In this document: in pieces, positions 24,301 to 37,286 of the stretch
Layout: the number at the start of each line of letters is the position of its first letter
How positions within the stretch are numbered: the first letter of the stretch is position 1
Source: Psoroptes ovis
Taxonomy: Eukaryota; Arthropoda; Arachnida; Sarcoptiformes; Psoroptidae
DNA length: 64,000 nt
NCBI GenBank assembly: GCA_002943765.1
Contig: PQWQ01000013.1
Location: forward strand, 1,674,001 to 1,738,000
Direction of reading: 5' to 3'
Made by a program: the position numbers and the translations under genes
The notes under the pieces: model-generated
What the model was told of the DNA's origin: nothing
The model's input: the letters and a program-made list of their open reading frames with translations, nothing else
Database searches by the model: none

Positions 24301-27300
24301 TAATTCTTAGCATGAATTTGAAAATATATTTTGTTGAAAATTCCAATATTCAATGAAAAAACACACATGGGAGCAAGAAAAAACTAAATACTCAAAATTT
24401 TGACCATCTTTTCGCATTCATCTTTCAGTCTAAGACTTATACCAACAGTAAATGAATGTAAAAATGAAAAATGATGAATTATCCTTGGTGAAAATTGTAA
24501 AATTGAAATTATATCAAATGCATCAACATGGGAAACATCAAGAAACATTTTTCGATATGAAATATTTCTTTAAGAAAGAAAATTCTTAGAAGACATTTTT
24601 ATTCTTCTATTTTTCATCATCATTTTCTTAATATTCTCGAACGTATATCACTCCTCGACATCGGCAAGTGAACAAAATCAATTGTATTTTTATTTGTCTG
24701 AATTCGATAATTGATTGAATTTGAAACATTTTCTTTTTTTTTTTGCAATAAAAGATTAGCTTGAATTCCATCGAAAACAATTGCGAATAAAAATAGATCG
24801 ACAAAGAAAAGATGCAATTGTCACATCGAATATTCATTTTACATTGATTCATTGAATATATTTGAGTGTATTGGAATAGATAGAATGAATGGATGAATGA
24901 ATGTAATGTGAATCAAATCAAAATCAAATAAAAAACAAAAAGAATTTCAATCGTTTACATACAAATACATTTAGACAATCGATATGTAAATGATTTTTGT
25001 TTCATCTCTCTGCCGAATTTATATGTATTCATTGCATTTTGTTTATTCGTTTTTTCACTGAATATGATTACATTGAAAATTGAAAACATTTGAAATTTAT
25101 TATTTGTTTTTATTTTCAATTGAAAAACATTTTGTTTATTGTTTTTTTTGCAATATCCCGGTAAAATGATTTTTGACAAAATATATCTCAGTATTTCTCA
25201 ACATTGCATGTAGCTGTATAAATAAATGTGATCAGAATTGTAAATTTTAATGGAAAATTTATTTCTATTCGACTTTTTTATCATATTTTTTTTAACGATT
25301 TCAATGTGATATATTATTGATTGTATCATTATTGCTCACATGTAAAAGTATTCTCATAAATATGTTTGAATGTTTGAAAATAGTCATACAAATCACAATT
25401 GAAGAAGAAACAAATAAATTCTTTATGACCTTGTTTCGTGATTTATTCCATTTTGAATCATTGTTAATGATTCTTTTTTTCTCTCAAATTCAAATTTCAT
25501 TTTGCCTCAATTATTTGCTCATTTTATTATGCATCTAATAATCATTATTATTCGCAAAAAAAAGGATTCAATGTCAGATTTCAATTTTCCCTTTGAGTCA
25601 AATGGAATCGGGAAAATTTTTCACAATTCATTTTCCATAATAATCAAAATGGATTCGTCTTGTAAAGTGAAAATTTCACTTTTTGCAAAAATAAAAAACA
25701 TTTTATTTCAATTAAATTTACATTATTATCAAATTTTCTACATTTTTACTTTTATTATTATTATTATTATTGAATTTCAAATTTCAAAATTTCACGTTTG
25801 AAAAATGGAAGAAGAAAAAAATGTACCGAATAATTCTTGTTTTATTAATATTAATATTGAAATATGATACTATTTGATGAACATTTTCATTAGGTTTAAA
25901 TATTTTTTTGGCCAAAAAAATTGCCTTGAACTCATACACGGATCGGCCAATTAACCATTTAGATAATGGAAAATCTACCGAAGAAATTTTTCATGTTTTA
26001 TTATTTAAACATTTTTTTGGATGTTTGTTTGTTGTGGAAAATAGTAGAAAAATGCCAGCCAAACATTGAAAAAATAATGATGCAAAACGCCAAAATATTT
26101 TCAAATTTATTCCCGTTTTTCAAAACCAATATCATGGTTAGTTTTGCGGTGAAGGAAGATAAATTTTTCTCTAAATCATGATTTATTGAATATTGAATTT
26201 GGCTGAAAATTTCAAAATATTCAAATTGTTTTCTCCCTTCACTCAAGATTCCTCATCAAAATACAGAGACTTGTGAAATAGAATATTGATTCTGCCGTTG
26301 TTGTGCACATAACTCTATTTGAAGCACAAATTTTTCAATCAATTCAAATAATATTTGTTTTCGAAGCATTTTCATTCATTTATTTATTTATTCAATGATT
26401 TTGAATTTTTATTTCGTTGATGATGCTTATAATTATAATAATGATCACTGAGTACAAACGTATAAAGTTCCAATGTTTTTCATAATAAAATTTTCTTTGA
26501 TTCTTGCAACGATAAATTATCATTTTATTTAATAAAATGAACCCAAATAAAAAGAATCGTGTGCGTGTTCGTTCATATCCTGAATCTAAAATTTCTTCAT
26601 TATCCATGGTAATTTTATTTTGAATCATAAATGTTCATAAAAGCCAAAGGCAAATCAAATATGATAATGTAGCTATGTGTGTATGTGTGTGTGCGTGTTT
26701 GTGTGTGTTTGTCTGATGCTTATGTTGTTGATGATCATAATGATGTTGGTGGATGATTATGTTGTTGTTGGTAAAAATTAAATATAATCAAATATAATTC
26801 TAAATTTCTTAACTTCTGGTCTTATTGTCGCTTTTACTATTATTATTGGTATTATTATTATCATTATTGTATTATAACTTGAATAATGAATGAGAATTAT
26901 TGTTATTATTATCATTACAATAATTCGTTATCAGTGAAACGGAAACAAATATCTATTTTCGTATATATTATATTCGTGTATGTGTGTGTGTATTCATTTA
27001 TACACGAATAAACAAAAATTGAAAGAAATGAATTGAAATGAAGAAACAAATCGAAAGAAAGAAAAAAAATCGAAACCCGAGAAAACAAAACGAAAAATCG
27101 CCGGAAATCAATCAACCATAAACATTTTCAATGGAAAATAATCATAATAATGATAATAATAATACATGATTTCATTATTATTATTTTTATCATTTTTAGT
27201 ATTACATTACACAATCAATATAGTGAATGAAAACATTATCTATTTAAATAGATCGAAATTTTTATTTTTCCTTGATGATCTAATAATAATAATAATAATA

Positions 27301-28741
27301 ATATTGATAATGATAATATCAATGTTATTGTTTTCTGCATTTTATTTTCACTCGAATTTTGACCACTAATTTATTATGTTTTGAAACCAGAAAATTGAAT
27401 GAAATGATATAATAATACAACAATGAAAAAACAATGGCATAGAAATTATTCGAAAATATAAAGAATTTCGATTCTTTTGAATGTAATTTTATTATCATTA
27501 TCATCGTTATTGCTACTGATGTTGTTGTTTCTATTCAATAAATAATGAATAAGAATATTTTTGATACTAAGTCTCCCATTCGTTAGTTGTTCATTAACAA
27601 GGTGAAATTGATGATAATACATTTTTAATTTCGAATGAAATGAAAATTTCATTAATTTATTCTCTTGAAATTTTCATTACTATCTTCGATTTTTTGCTAT
27701 AATATTTGCCTAATTCACCAAAATAAATTGAAAATTTGATTCAAAAATAAATTCTTACGATATTCAAATTTTCAGCAATTTCTTTGGTTTTCTTAGAAGA
27801 AAAATGCTTATTTATTCAAATTATTTGCGAATATTCCTCTGTGTATTATGAAGAAAATAGTGAAAATTATCATTATTCTTATTTTCACAATTTTATTGAT
27901 GATAATGGAAATTTTTAGCGAATTTATTATTTCGTGAAAACCAAATAGCAATGAAAATTAAATATAGGGAAAATTAATCAGAGAAATAGTAATTATAAAT
28001 ATTCAATGATCATTGAAATTTATTAAGTTAGTCAATTGTGTATAATTTAGTGAAATTTTCATTTGAAATTTTTTTCAGTGAAAAATCTTTTGAATGGTCC
28101 ATTTTTGATTGTTGTAAATTTGAAATTTTTTTTGTGCAAAGATAAATAATGAAATTTTCCACCATATTCCATTCAATTTTTATTCAAATTTAATTTAAAA
28201 ATGATAACATCTGGCATTTACAGAGAATGAATTTATTTTTCTTGTGAAAATCAAAATTAGAATAAAAATAATTGAAAAAATTTCCACAGAATTCAGTAAC
28301 AACAACAACAAATTTGATGATATTTTTCCGAAAAAAAACTTGTAATAATAATAGTAATAATGGTCGCAAAAATTACACCATTGAATAGTAACCACAAATT
28401 TGACATCAATCAAAAATTTTTCATTTATTCTTCTTTGCGAAAAATTTTGTAATTCCCAAAAAAAAAAAAAAAAATCATTTCATAGAATTTACCATGTTTC
28501 CTTATTATTATTGTAAAAGAATTTTGCATTCTATTCAAATCTGTTCACTACAAAGGTGAAACTTTGAAAATTTTGAAACTTTCAAAAGTCTATTTTCTTT
28601 TATTTGTTCATTGTTCGAAAATGAATGAACCAAAATGAACATCCAAAATGGAAACCTACGAAGGAATCGTTTATTTGATTCAAAGATTGTGTTTTGTTTG
28701 TCCATATTTGTTTTTATGTTCTGGTTATTATGGTATATTGA

Positions 28742-28758
28742 GTGTGTGTGTGTGTGTG
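28742..28758. repeat. (GT)n microsatellite
   Basis: Alternating GT, 8.5 units. Confidence 0.9.
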
Positions 28759-31048
28759 GGTATACATTCAATTAATCTTAATTCCAATATGGTTGGCTGA
28801 ATTTTTTTTTCATCTTTTTCTTGGTAATTCAAACACAGTTAAAGAAATTTTGACTGATTATTTTTTTTCATCCATACATTTCATTCTTTTGTTATTGTTT
28901 ATTCGTGATTGATTAGATTGGATTGAATTGAAAAGAAATGGAATGAAAATATTCTTCTTCTTTGAGCACAGAAAACAATGCTATTTCCCTGTTTGTGGGA
29001 ACAATATATTGTTTGTTTGTTTGTTTGTGGAGTTACTTTCATTCGAGGTAATCAGAATTCAATTCAATTATAAATCATTTTTATTTATTTTCTGTAGAGC
29101 ATTTGCTCTGATTTTTGTATTTATTTTGTGCTGATATCTGTTTTCTATAATATTTATTCTTTCTGTACAAACACACAGGACTGAATAAATAAATTATTCA
29201 ATTTAATTTATTTTTCATTATCTAAAAATTCGTTTGTATGTAAATTATTCTGTCCATTTTTTCTATATTCGCAAAAAACTTTCCATGATTTTGATTTATT
29301 TAGACAAATTTTGGACTTGTATTTTGCTTTGTTGCCTGAACTCGCTCCAAATTTATTTTTGTTTATTTCACTAATTAATATATGATAAATTTCAGGTGAA
29401 TTCGCAGTATAAAATGGTGAATTTTCCGAAAAAATTGCTAAAATAATTGTTTTTGTTTTTTCTCGTTTCTTTTTCCACTGATCGATTGTTTGGCATGTGA
29501 TTGTGTGGCATAAAATGCAATTTGTGGACCAAAATTTCTTTCAAATGCATTTAGATTCATTTAATTTCATTTGTTTTCGACTAATTTCAATTTAATTCAA
29601 AAAAATTCCATCCATCACAAATGAATTTTTTCCCTATAAAGTGGTACGAAGCGAGAACAATGCACAATGAAAAACAGAAGTTGGAAATTGTTCCCAGAAA
29701 AAAAAATAAATTATTTTATCGTTATTTTGAATTAATTAATAATGAATTTTATATCTGATTATGCTGTTTTCATTTCGTATACTTGTAAATTAAATTTTCA
29801 ATTCATTTGAATAAGAATCAAAGGAAATTCGCCATTTTGCATAAAACAAAAATATTCATAGTGATTTAAATTCAAATTGACATTTGTGAATTTTCAATTT
29901 GAATCAAATGAAATTCCACTTTTTTTATTTTTTTGAATAATAATAAAATGAATAGATGCATAGATTGGCAGTGAAATATAAAAAAAAATACATTCAAAAA
30001 TCACAAATTGCGAAATGAAGAAAAAAAATCTATTGTTTTCCATCGATATACAAATTCATATCGTATTATGAATGTAAAGCAAACAAAATATACATGAACA
30101 AACCTACCATATACCCTACATTGGGTTTATCAAATTTGTATTCAAATGAAAAACGAACCAATTCTAAAAAAAATTGTTCTAATAATTTCAAAGATTAAAT
30201 CTCTGCTTTTTTGTTTTGTTCCCTATTTACAATACTACAATGAATACAAATAAAATGAAAAAATCCATTTAAAAATTTCATTTCATAAAAATAAATTTGG
30301 GAATATATAATGGCCGAAATCTATGAGATTTTAGATTTATTTCTGTTTTTTTTGTTTGAAATTATAAAAAACATTTGAACAAATAGTCAAAATGTTTCTG
30401 TTATAATAACAAACATAATCATTACATTTTACTGTAAATTCAAACAAACAAACAAATATAAAATAAAATGAAATCCAGGTATATTGTGTTTATTTTAATA
30501 TGAAATATCACAAATATCCATAATCATGAAATAATGATATTTTTTTTCCAGTATTTCATTCTGTTTTTAAAATATTTTTGATTCTGTTTTTCATACCATT
30601 CATTCCATATGGCCATTACATTATTCACATTTAAATCATAATCGTAATGTGTAATCATTTTCGTTAAATTGATGTAACGAACGACAGAACAAGAAAATTT
30701 TAAAATAAATTTCTGTTTCTGGAACGAAAAACGGAATTTGCTTACATTCAAATTACATTTTTATTCGTTTGTTTTCAGAAAAATAAATCACAAAATCATA
30801 GACAATAATAAAATGCCCAGAAAATTACAGGTTAAAATAATGAATTCTATTTTCACATTCAACAAAAAGATTTCTCTAAAATTTTGATGCATTGAATTGA
30901 TGATGAATCCAATAATCATAAAAGAGGCATTTCGCATTTGAATTTAATTGAAATTTTTTTTCATTTCATGCATTTGGCTGGAAAATTGGTCGATAGATCG
31001 GATGAACAATACACGCATATCTTTGTTTTTTGATTTTAGAAATTTTCA

Positions 31049-31171
31049 ATGTCGGTACCAAACGTACGATTTGCCATCATTATTATTATGATCGCACTAT
31101 TATCATGCATTTGTTTTGGGCAAATTAAAAAACGATTTGCAAAAATCAACGAAGAAATCAATGGAGTATAA
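31049..31171 (+). CDS. Possible small secreted ORF or signal-peptide exon (40 codons)
   Basis: An ATG preceded by a splice-acceptor-like GATTTTAG opens a 40-codon frame. Its N-terminus looks like a classical signal peptide: MSVPNVRF, then a strongly hydrophobic stretch (AIIIIMIALLSCICFG) and a plausible cleavage site before a basic/acidic tail (QIKKRF...NEEING). The frame ends two codons after a possible GTATAA donor, so this could be a tiny secreted peptide or a first coding exon whose partner I cannot find. The phase after GGA would be 0, which does not match the phase-1 start of the Ig exon at 48291. Hydrophobic frames arise by chance in AT-rich DNA, so support is weak. Confidence 0.2.
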   Translation: MSVPNVRFAIIIIMIALLSCICFGQIKKRFAKINEEINGV

Positions 31172-33484
31172 TTTTATTTCATTTTTGTTTCGTTTCGTTT
31201 TTATATCGAATTATTTATCACGTTAATTTCTATTTTTTCTCTGCCGACATTGTTTCGCATTCAAAATTTCATGTGTGAAAAATATGTTTTTAGAATAATA
31301 ATAATCATCGCATAGTGTTCATTGATTCGTTTTTGTTTATGTTATGTGTTCATTTGCTTGATTGAATAAATTGAGCTTAGTCATCGCATGATATCACCGT
31401 TTCATAATGAATGATAGAAATTGATCCTAAAAACTCATGCAATGGTACTTTGCACTATTCCATAATATAATAATAGAAAATACCATTGAAAAAATTATGA
31501 AATCAATTTCCAAAAATTTTTGATTGTCAAAAAAATGATCAAAATCAGATAAGATTATGGTCTTGAATTGATTGAGAAACAAAGTAATTAGAATAATGTT
31601 TTTCGTCGTTTCTACCAAGTAATTTTTGGGAAAATACAAAAATTTCAAATCATAAAAAAATATACTTTCAATCATAATTTGATGGTAAGAAACTTGTCAA
31701 AATTCTGTATCATCGTTGAATGAGACAGTGATAGCGAAATGATTGAAAATCATTGATTTATCTTACCATCCATCTTTCGTTGTACGAAATTCAATATGGA
31801 AATTTTTCATAATTTTCATTTGTTATAATTTTTATTATTACGATTCCCTTTATTTTTTGTTTCCATTTTACATCCCCATACATCATACAACGTGCCATTA
31901 AAACACTTGCAAACACATACACATATGTGAAACATCTTTCAAAGTCATAAATCTTTGGGAAAATAATGGATGCAAAACATTCATTTCAATCATTCATTTT
32001 GTTTTTTTACGACTGTTGTTTATTGTTGTTGCTTTTCAATATTGTACATGTGTTCAATGTTTTGTTTTTCGAAATCCGTTTTTGTGATATGATTTGTTCA
32101 TTGAAAAATAGAAATGAACAAATGAAGAAAATGAAATATAAAAGGCACTTGGTTCGCACCGTTTTTTCTCAGCATCATTTCTCAATATTATTATCATTAT
32201 ACTTTTCGCTTTCATATATGTCAAAATATGTGCGTTTGATGATGATGCATCCCCATATTCATGCATTTGAATGCGTATTTCTCTAATTTTCCCTTACATC
32301 CATTCAACATTCATATTATTTTATATTCTCATATAAATTGTATGGATCATACATTTAGACATTTTAGGTTTTTATTCTCAAAAAATATTCCTGCATCTTC
32401 TAAAAAATCAAATTCAAACTATAAGAATAGTGATAATAATAATTGGCTAATGTTTATAACGATTATTTTATTTCAATTGTTTATTATGCCATTGGATTGT
32501 TTATTATATTGATGTTTTTCATTGTTTCTTGCATTATTTGTTTGTTTGTTGATGGTCTTTGGTATTTGGTGGGTGTTGTTTTTTTATTTCATTTGGTTGG
32601 ATAATAAATTTTATTCGGTTATGATAATTCTGTTGTGAATGGTTTATGAATGATGATCAGGAATTGTATTTTTGAATTTTTGAACACTTTCTATACTCAG
32701 AATCGTTATTTATTTTTTTTCTTAAATTATTTGAAATTTATTTGTTTCGCGTAAAATTTTTATTTATGAATATGGAAAACAAATTCTATTGGCTTGAATT
32801 AGCGATGAACAATGAACGAGATATTTCCAAAAACCCTTAGCCAAAAATTTGAAAGGGAAATAATAAAAAAAATGATAAATTATTCTTTGAATTTTTTTCC
32901 TTTGAATAATTATTCTCTTTTATTCATTCATTCATTTTAGTCTAGTTTTCATTCATTCAATTCGAATCTATTCTATTCAACTATGTTATTTTGTGTATGA
33001 ATTATTTCGTAATAAATTTTGTTATTTTTATTGTTGTTGTTGTTATTAAAATCAAATAATCTTAATGAATGAATTTTCAATGAATTCTGAAAATGTGTGA
33101 AGAGCTTTTGTGTTTTTTTCTATTTATTTATTTGTAAACATGTGAATATATGGATGATTGTTGTTGTTGTTGCAGAATTTCAAAAAAATAAATTTCATTG
33201 ATTATCCTCATGAATCCATGGAATTTTTTTCATTTTACATTTTATCATAAATTTCATCAAAAAAAAAACAATATTTTTCCAATTTATTTATGGATGAAAA
33301 GATTTTTTCATTTTTTAATTTAAGGTGTTGGTTTTTATTTTATTTTATTATGAATTGTTATTATTTTCATTATTCATTGAATCAGTAATTTTTTTCTTTG
33401 TAAAAATTACAGCTGGCTTGTTCTATTATGTAGTTCCACGACCGTATATCCATTCTAAAAAAACATGACTAACTCACCAAAACC

Positions 33485-33505
33485 AAAAAAAAAAAAAAAA
33501 AAAAA
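33485..33505. repeat. A21 homopolymer
   Basis: Twenty-one consecutive As, followed 25 bases later by a GAT tract at about 33531-33560. Confidence 0.9.
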
Positions 33506-36500
33506 CATAAACATAAGCGTTAAATCGACCTGATGATAATGATGATGATGATGATAATGATTAGTACAGTGCAGTGCATGCTTTTTCGGTGTTGATGGCG
33601 GTGTCAGTGTTTCAGGAACAGCAACACCAGCTACACTAATGATGATGATAATGATTATTATTTCGAAAAAATTTCAAAATTCACCATACACCATCTGCAA
33701 TTATGTATTTCGGAGTCATATATTTGCACATAAGCATATCCTTACATATTATTAAGCATTTTTATTATCATGAATATAATTTGATTAATATTTTTTTTTC
33801 TGGTAAAATGGAAAATTTTACCCACACAGACACATTCATACCATTTACCCGTGTGTGTGTGTGTGTTGAAAGAATAATGTCATCAGATTTTTAAATTCTC
33901 CTCATTCGGATATTTCTCTGGTGAATGATGATGATGGTGGTGGTTTTTCGGTGTTGGTGTTGGATTTACCAATCGAACCATTATATGGTCTTGAAATTAA
34001 GCAAGCGAGAAAAAAAACATTATAAATTTTGAAAATTCACGAATCAGCAGAAAAAATGGAAAATTTATTGAAAGCGAAATGAAATTTTCATTGGCAAATT
34101 TCTATAATTTGTAAAATTATTATTTTTGCTATTGCCATTACATTCAATCAAATTCAATACCAGCCCATAATAATATTGATAATAATAATGATAATAATAA
34201 TGGATAATTCAAAAATTATTTTATGGTCGTGTAGGTATGTTTCAAGATTATTTCATGTATTCATTACATTTGAAAAAAAAAATTCATTCATTGAAACAGA
34301 TCATCTTCATATAGTGAAGAGAACAAAAAAATGTAATTGTTACAAATTATTCAAATTATTATGATATTTTTACACGAAAATTTACAATTATATTCATTAT
34401 TTTAATTCATTCATTCATTCATACGGATAAAATAATGATAATCATATCAGAAAAGCGAGAGAAAAAAATCAATTATAATCAATCATTTCAAAATATAATT
34501 CATATGTCTGTGTGTGCGAATATTTAAATTTTGGCACCTTGCGAAATGAAAAAATTCAAATATGAAAACAATAAACCATTCCAATGATTTTGCAATAAAT
34601 TTCCACAGAAAATTCCCCTATTATTTTGATGAAATAAATTTACATTTTATCAAATTTCGTTCGCAGATATTCAACTATTTATTGATTTATCCATTTTTTC
34701 CATATAAAAAAAAGGAACAAGCGTATATTCTGATTGATAAAATATCAGGAAAAAACAAGAATATCACCACGATGATGAATGTTCCAAGCGAGAAAAATTC
34801 ACAAATTCAAATATTTGACCTTGGTTATCATGGTTTATTTATTTTGTTATATTTTTTCTATCATTTTTTCCTGTGATATTTTTGCACCAAAAAAAATTCC
34901 GAAATGAAATATTTTGCATTCAAAAATTCAAATTCCTGTACTGAAAACATTATTATCACATATTATTATTATTATTATTATTAATATTTATATTCTCATC
35001 ATTTCAATGCTTCTGGGCAGGAATTTTCATTTTTATTTTTTTCAAAGAAAACAAACGAAATATTATTTCAAATGTTAAAATGAGATAAACATTCAAAACA
35101 TTATTATTTATCATTATTATTATTATCGTCATATTACAATAAAAATGATATTTATAACAGTCAAACATTGTTGTATCATTGCTTAAAAAACCATATTATC
35201 ATGAATATGTGTTCTCCAGTCACAAAAAAAATTATAAAAGCAAAATCAGCTTTTTTTTTGCAGCAGCAGCCCCCAGACTCATAGGCTCATTGCCTCAATA
35301 TTTGTCAAACAAAATATTGTCATAAAATTTTTTAAAAGTGAAACGAAAAAAAAAAATTTTGAACCAAAATCATCATAAATAAATAAACTATATGAATGCT
35401 TGTATGTATTTGTATGTGCAAATGCCATTATTATTATCGTTATTATTATCATTATCACACATATAATAACTTGACAAACAAATTATATTGGATTAAAACT
35501 TGACTGAAAAAATTGTACAAGAAAGAAACAAAAAATTTGTGAAAAATATTAAAAAATAATAATTTTAATGTCATTTTGCGTGAATAGAATTATATCGTTG
35601 CATTGCTCTATGTGTATTGTGCTGTGCGCTATTCACTGCTACTTTAAAATGATATTATCAATACAATTATTTCCATTATTATCAATTTCAAAACAAAATT
35701 TCGACTTTGTTTCAACATTTCAAATTTCAAATGATGACAAAATGTGACTGAAGAAAATGAAAATTTTCTTTGGAAAATTTTTAATACATTTTTGAAATAT
35801 TTTTTTTTGTCCCCAAACGAAAATCCTATCCATTATCATTAAATTTTTTTTGTTCTGACATAATTTTGTGTTTCATATTTTCACTGTTTCTCATTCGAAA
35901 ATTCTGTAGCTTCTATTTCAATTTTTTCAAACATTTACAACCCTTTTATACTCGAGCATTGTTGTTAATTGTAAATTATGTTTGTCAAATGTGTGTGTGT
36001 GTTGTAATTTGTTTTATGTGATTTTGTATTTGTTTGCTTTAGCTCGTTTTTACATTATGAATTTCATTCCTGAAAAAAATGGGTTTTAATTTTTCATAAA
36101 GAATTATTTGAAATATGCGTATGAAAATTTTGAAAATTTTATTTTCCGAAAAATAATATTCAAAGTCAAGAGATGTTCTTGAAATTAAAATTATTCTTGT
36201 TGATATTCTCGAAAATATTCATTCATTTGTCTTCACAGTAATTTTATGTAGCTTCATGTCGTCATATCCATCACCATTATTATTATACTTTCAAAAAAAA
36301 AAACTTTGCCATTTGAAATTTATTCCATAGAATTTTTTATTCTTCGAATAAATTGAATTAAATTTTTTCTTGAACTATGGAGGATTTTTCATAAAAAATT
36401 CGTATGAATTACGGAAAAAAGCCAATAAACTAATGCAAGCGATTCTGTTAATAATCATCATTTTTGAATCATTTTTTCCGTTCTCCACCAGTATTCGCAA

Positions 36501-36656
36501 TATTTGTTGAAAAAAGCATATGATTTGTTTGTTTCAAATATTTTCTTTTTTTTCATTTTGGTTTTCATTTATTTATTCAGTTATTTTCGATCCAAATTAT
36601 ATATAAATCATTCAGAATGTATGGATTTATTTTTTTGGTTTCAAATAGATTCTATA

Positions 36657-36675
36657 TGTGTGTGTGTGTGTGTGT
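36657..36675. repeat. (TG)n microsatellite
   Basis: Alternating TG, 9.5 units, the longest perfect TG tract I noticed in the window. Confidence 0.9.
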
Positions 36676-37225
36676 TTCAAAATAGTGGAAGTGGTAAATG
36701 TGGAATATCGATTATGACAAACGGGAGAAAAAGACAACTTGAAACTATTCTACTCTGATATTTTCGATTCAAAAGTTTCAAGTTTAATTGAACTCATATA
36801 TAACAACAGAATTTGATGAAAATAAAAATTTCTTTTTTATCTTTCTTTTTTTTTCATTTCTGATTCTGTTTTCATTCAATCAACAAGCCAGAATTTTTCT
36901 TCATTGTGTAATTTGAATTTTTCGTTTGTTTTTTTTCCGCAAAAAAAAACTTTGATTCCATTCCACCACATGCAATAAGAACAATATGAACAATGTTTAC
37001 AATTAGTCTGAATAAATTTCGTTGGAATTAATTCTGTTTGATTTATAATTATCAATTACAAATGAACAATTGAACAAAATAAGCTTAGAATTATATATGC
37101 AACTATGAATTCATCTCGATCAATATTCAATATTTAATCAAATTCTGATTTATTATTTTCACATTCATGTGTAATAAGTATTATTTTATTATTATTTTCC
37201 AAACATTTTTCCATTGAAAAGAAAA

Positions 37226-37286
37226 ATGAATCCATCAATAATATCCATATTTTTCATATATCAATTGATATTACAATTGATTTCAG
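37226..37286 (+). CDS. Candidate first exon (signal peptide) of the Ig-domain gene
   Basis: ATG at 37226 opens 20 codons of a textbook signal peptide (MNPSIISIFFIYQLILQLIS) followed by a single G and a good donor (GTAAAT). The exon ends in phase 1. The first Ig exon, at 48291, needs a preceding phase-1 exon, so joining them gives an open frame, a plausible cleavage site and a total coding length divisible by three. This is the only evidence linking the two, across 11 kb. Another signal exon nearer to the Ig exons cannot be ruled out. Confidence 0.45.

Larger units (their letters stand above)
13650..37225. other. Long AT-rich stretch without a supported gene
   Basis: About 23.6 kb of A/T-rich sequence with homopolymers, ATT/GAT tracts and TG repeats. 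Open frames are short and show the F/I/N/K bias of chance frames. I see no RNA gene, no mobile element and no confident exon. The only item worth naming is a 40-codon frame with a good signal peptide at 31049. A slightly GC-richer patch lies at about 33560-33640. The stretch could be intergenic or intronic. Confidence 0.6.
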
